Shown here one piece after another: positions 61,868 through 64,000 of a DNA stretch of 64,000 nucleotides. Within the stretch, counting starts at the first letter, position 1, and each line of letters begins with the position of its first letter. Origin of the DNA: Trujillonella humicola (GTDB lineage Bacteria; Actinomycetota; Actinomycetes; Mycobacteriales; Geodermatophilaceae); contig NZ_JBJNRJ010000008.1 of NCBI RefSeq assembly GCF_046233715.1, positions 71,581 through 135,580 of the forward strand, given 5' to 3'. The notes under the pieces were generated by a model, which was given only the letters and a program-made list of their open reading frames with translations, ran no database searches and was not told the DNA's origin. The position numbers and the translations under genes were made by a program.

Positions 61868-63619
61868 TCAGCCGCCGGCAGGTGCCGCCGGTCCCTCGTC
61901 CCCGCCGGCCTGGGAGGCGTCCGCGCCGGTCTCGCCGAGCAGTTCGGCCACCTCGGCCTCGATGTCGGCGTCCGAGGTCCCGGGGAGGTCCAGCAGCCCG
62001 TCCCCCGGCTCCACGTCGCCCTGGTCGCCCGCGTCGCCCTCGCCGGCCGGCTCCTCGCCACCGGGACCGGGCAGCGGCCCGTCCAGCTCGCCGAACGCCA
62101 CGTCGTCGTCCTCGGCCCGCGCTGCGGCGACCGCCTCCTGCCAGCGCCCGGCGTCTCCGTGCCCGGCTGCGGTCAGCAGGTCGGCGTAGGCAGCGGCCAG
62201 GCGCAGCGCGGTCTCGTCGCTCAGGTCGAGCGCCTCCGGCCGTGGCCGGCCACCGAAGGCCTCCTCGAGGACCAGCAGCGCCGCGGGCACCTCACCCAGG
62301 TCGGCGCGCGCCCCGGCCTCCACGAGCCGCAGCTCGACCGTCTCCTCCGCGGAGGCCCCAGCGCTCAGCGCCTCGCGCACCAGGCGCAACGCGACCTCCG
62401 GGCGGCCGAGGGCACGCTCGCAGTCCGCGAGGACCGCGCGGTACCCGTCGTCGCCGCTCATCCGGCGGTAGGCGCGCAGTTCCCGCGCGGCCTCTGCGTA
62501 GTCGCCGGCGTGGTAGGCCGCGACGCCCACCGCCTCCCGGACGGCCGCGATCCGGGACGCCCGGTCCCGCGCCGCGCGCGCGTGCTCGAGAGCCTCCTCC
62601 GGGTCTTCGTCGACCAGCGTCCCGGCGGCCACCAGGTGGCCGGCCACGCGCTGGGCGTTGCGGGGCTCGAGGCCGCGCAGCGCACCACGCACCGCGGCGT
62701 CCAGGTCCCGGGGGTCGGCCCACTCGGGGATCTCGGGGCCGCTCGGGACCGGAGGCGTGCGCTCGCCGCGCTCCGCGCGCACGGGGCGCCCCCGGCCCGC
62801 CGCGGGTCCGCGGTCGCGTCCGCCGGCGCCGCGCGGCCCGGACGGACGGCGGTCGCGCCACTCGCTGCCGCCGCCACTCCGCTCACCCGGGGGTCGGCGG
62901 TCCTGCCGGTCCCCGGAAGCGGCGCCCCGGTCTCCCGACGGCCGCCGGTCGCGCCACTCGCTGCCGCCGCCGTTCCGCTCCCCCCACGGGCGGCGGTCGC
63001 GCGGGTCGCGGTCGCCTCCTCCGGGCCCGTACCGGCGCGGACGGTCCTGGCCGGCCGCCGACCCGCCGGCACGGCCACCACGGTCGTCGGAGGGCCGTCG
63101 GCTGCGACCGCCACCGGCGCCCCGGGCACCGCCCGAGCCGGAGCCGCCCGGCCGACCGCGAGCACCGCTGCTCTCCCCCCGCCCCCAGGGCCGATCGCCG
63201 CCGCGGGCGGGACCGTCGTCCGGACGGGCCCGCCACTCCTGCCGACCGCCCCGGCCCGCCGAGCCGCTGTCGCCCGCGCGGTCCTGACCGGCCACCCGGC
63301 CGCGTCCGGCGCCCTCGCGCCGTCCGGGGGACGGAGTCCGGTCCCGCCAGTCCCGACGCTCGGCGTCCGGGCCGCCGACACCGCGGGAGCGGTCGTCCCG
63401 TGGGCCTCGAGCCTCCCCCTGCCGGCGCGCGTCCGCGGCACCGTGCCCGCGCCGGCCACCCGGGGGCGCCCCGCGGCCTCCCCCGGCCCGCCCGGCGCCG
63501 TCCCCGGCCGGCCGTTCGCCGCCACGACGCGCATCCCCGGCACGTCCTCTGCGCTCGGCCCGGCCCGGGTCGCCTCGTCGCTCGTCGCGCGGGTCCCCGT
63601 CACGTCGCGGTCCGGTCAT
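61868..63619 (-). CDS. Arg/Gly-rich low-complexity protein with TPR-like C-terminal domain
   Basis: 583-residue protein from an ATG at 63619. Residues 1-285 are extremely rich in Arg, Gly and Asp, with many RGG/DRR units and two near-identical blocks of GGGSEWRDRRPSG around residues 217-265. From residue 300 to 500 the protein is helical and TPR-like (DDLDAAVRGALRGL, then repeated AL-x-L, A-x2-A-x-A units), and the last 80 residues are acidic. This basic disordered head, folded middle and acidic tail suggests an RNA- or ribosome-associated protein, which its position next to the rRNA operon does not prove. No named family recognised. Confidence 0.75.
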   Translation of the reverse strand: MTGPRRDGDPRDERRGDPGRAERRGRAGDARRGGERPAGDGAGRAGGGRGAPPGGRRGHGAADARRQGEARGPRDDRSRGVGGPDAERRDWRDRTPSPGRREGAGRGRVAGQDRAGDSGSAGRGGRQEWRARPDDGPARGGDRPWGRGESSGARGRPGGSGSGGARGAGGGRSRRPSDDRGGRAGGSAAGQDRPRRYGPGGGDRDPRDRRPWGERNGGGSEWRDRRPSGDRGAASGDRQDRRPPGERSGGGSEWRDRRPSGPRGAGGRDRGPAAGRGRPVRAERGERTPPVPSGPEIPEWADPRDLDAAVRGALRGLEPRNAQRVAGHLVAAGTLVDEDPEEALEHARAARDRASRIAAVREAVGVAAYHAGDYAEAARELRAYRRMSGDDGYRAVLADCERALGRPEVALRLVREALSAGASAEETVELRLVEAGARADLGEVPAALLVLEEAFGGRPRPEALDLSDETALRLAAAYADLLTAAGHGDAGRWQEAVAAARAEDDDVAFGELDGPLPGPGGEEPAGEGDAGDQGDVEPGDGLLDLPGTSDADIEAEVAELLGETGADASQAGGDEGPAAPAGG

Positions 63620-63691
63620 GTGTCGTCTGTACCTCTTCGTCTCACTGCACGCTCGGCTGAGCGCAGGAATGGCCGGAACGGCGGACAACGC

Positions 63692-63731
63692 AGAAACGGG
63701 GGCCGGAGCGCGTGGCTCCGACCCCCGTTCT
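63692..63731 (-). terminator. rRNA operon terminator
   Basis: A long hairpin lies just after the 3' end of 5S on the minus strand: AACGGGGG-N-CGGAGC pairs with GCTCCG-N-CCCCCGTT around a five-base loop (stem about 63694-63709 with 63715-63730). Confidence 0.75.
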
Positions 63732-63739
63732 GGAATGGT

Positions 63740-63857
63740 TGTCCGGCGGTGTCCTACTCTCCCACCCCGTCTCCAGGGCAGTACCATCGGCGCTGAGAGG
63801 CTTAGCTTCCGGGTTCGGAATGGGACCGGGCGTTTCCCTCTCGCCATGACCGCCGTA
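63740..63857 (-). rRNA. rrf: 5S ribosomal RNA
   Basis: The minus strand reads ACGGCGGTCATGGCGAGAGG at the 5' end, the universal CGCCCGGTCCCATTCCGAAC, then CCGGAAGCTAAGC, CGCCGATGGTACTGC, and closes with GGACACCGCCG pairing back to the 5' end. The length of about 118 bases is normal for 5S. Ends are estimated from the terminal stem. Confidence 0.95.
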
Positions 63858-63990
63858 ACGCTGTGAACTTGTCGACCCACTCTCCACACACCCCGCGGTG
63901 GGTGTGTGGGGGGTCGTTCGTTCAGAGCTGCACAGTGGACGCGGAGAACTTCGACAGGTCACGGTGTTCGTGGTGTGAAGTGGGTTGTGT
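63858..63990 (-). other. 23S-5S intergenic spacer
   Basis: The spacer holds no gene. It contains a hairpin CCACACACCC...GGGTGTGTGG (about 63886-63911), a likely processing stem of the rRNA precursor. Confidence 0.6.
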
Positions 63991-64000
63991 GGTCAAGCCC
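63991..64000 (-). rRNA. rrl: 3' end of 23S ribosomal RNA (partial)
   Basis: The minus strand begins GGGCTTGACC, which matches the usual last bases of actinobacterial 23S rRNA (after ...AATAGGCCGA). The rest of the gene lies beyond the window edge, so this call rests on ten bases plus the correct distance to 5S. Confidence 0.6.

Noticed and set aside
59915..63796. A 1293-codon plus-strand open frame across DUF1015, SSB-like and RGG genes
   Set aside because: It is a shadow frame made of Arg/Pro/Gly/Ala runs, crosses several real genes on both strands and has no start signal or domain.

Overview
The window looks like a very GC-rich actinobacterial chromosome (by eye roughly three quarters G+C; GTG starts and 4-base GTGA stop/start overlaps are common). 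A long run of its housekeeping genes keeps the order known from Mycobacterium tuberculosis Rv1691-Rv1713. The closest fit I can infer is the Geodermatophilaceae (Blastococcus/Geodermatophilus/Modestobacter type); no complete marker gene is present to prove it.

Left part (1 to about 25.7 kb): an accessory catabolic island. It holds three Rieske-type oxygenase alpha subunits, seven short-chain dehydrogenases (one of the mycofactocin-coupled type), three SnoaL/NTF2-fold proteins, two paralogous TIM-barrel sugar-phosphate-isomerase-like proteins, an SMP-30/lactonase-like protein, a flavoprotein of the fumarate reductase/ketosteroid dehydrogenase type, a zinc alcohol dehydrogenase, an F420-type luciferase-like oxidoreductase, an APH-fold kinase with a DUF6285-like partner, a polyhydroxyalkanoate depolymerase-like hydrolase, a PHA synthase, a GntR/UTRA regulator and a glucose-6-phosphate dehydrogenase. 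Together these suggest oxygenation, redox and isomerisation of a cyclic, possibly glycosylated or polyol-like, carbon source; the substrate cannot be read from the sequence. Two of the Rieske genes each overlap a small gene (about 80 codons) of one shared, unrecognised family. Palindromic operators mark two or three regulatory circuits.

Middle (25.7 to about 31.4 kb): a hydroxyacyl-CoA dehydrogenase behind two TGGACGTCCA palindromes, a tRNA-Pro(GGG), an alpha/beta hydrolase, the aroH-cmk-der operon and an aldose-epimerase-like gene.

Right part (31.4 to about 61.8 kb): mostly minus-strand housekeeping: rluB, scpB, scpA, a ribbon-helix-helix protein, parA, xerD, ald; an acyltransferase; two plus-strand membrane or secreted proteins; then a tightly coupled cell-envelope series read right to left as steA, steB, a MraY/WecA-like transferase, murJ, a GT4 glycosyltransferase, a large membrane phosphatase-like protein, pyrG and a NUDIX hydrolase; then recN, nadK, tlyA, a HAD phosphatase, a TPR protein, a DUF1015 protein and an SSB-like protein. 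Two palindromic elements sit between converging genes: a six-unit tandem array at 32593-32730 and a 24-bp perfect inverted repeat at 41389-41455.

Right end (61.8 to 64 kb): an Arg/Gly-rich TPR-like protein, then the 3' end of an rRNA operon on the minus strand (terminator, 5S gene, 23S-5S spacer, last bases of 23S). No insertion sequence, prophage or CRISPR array was seen.
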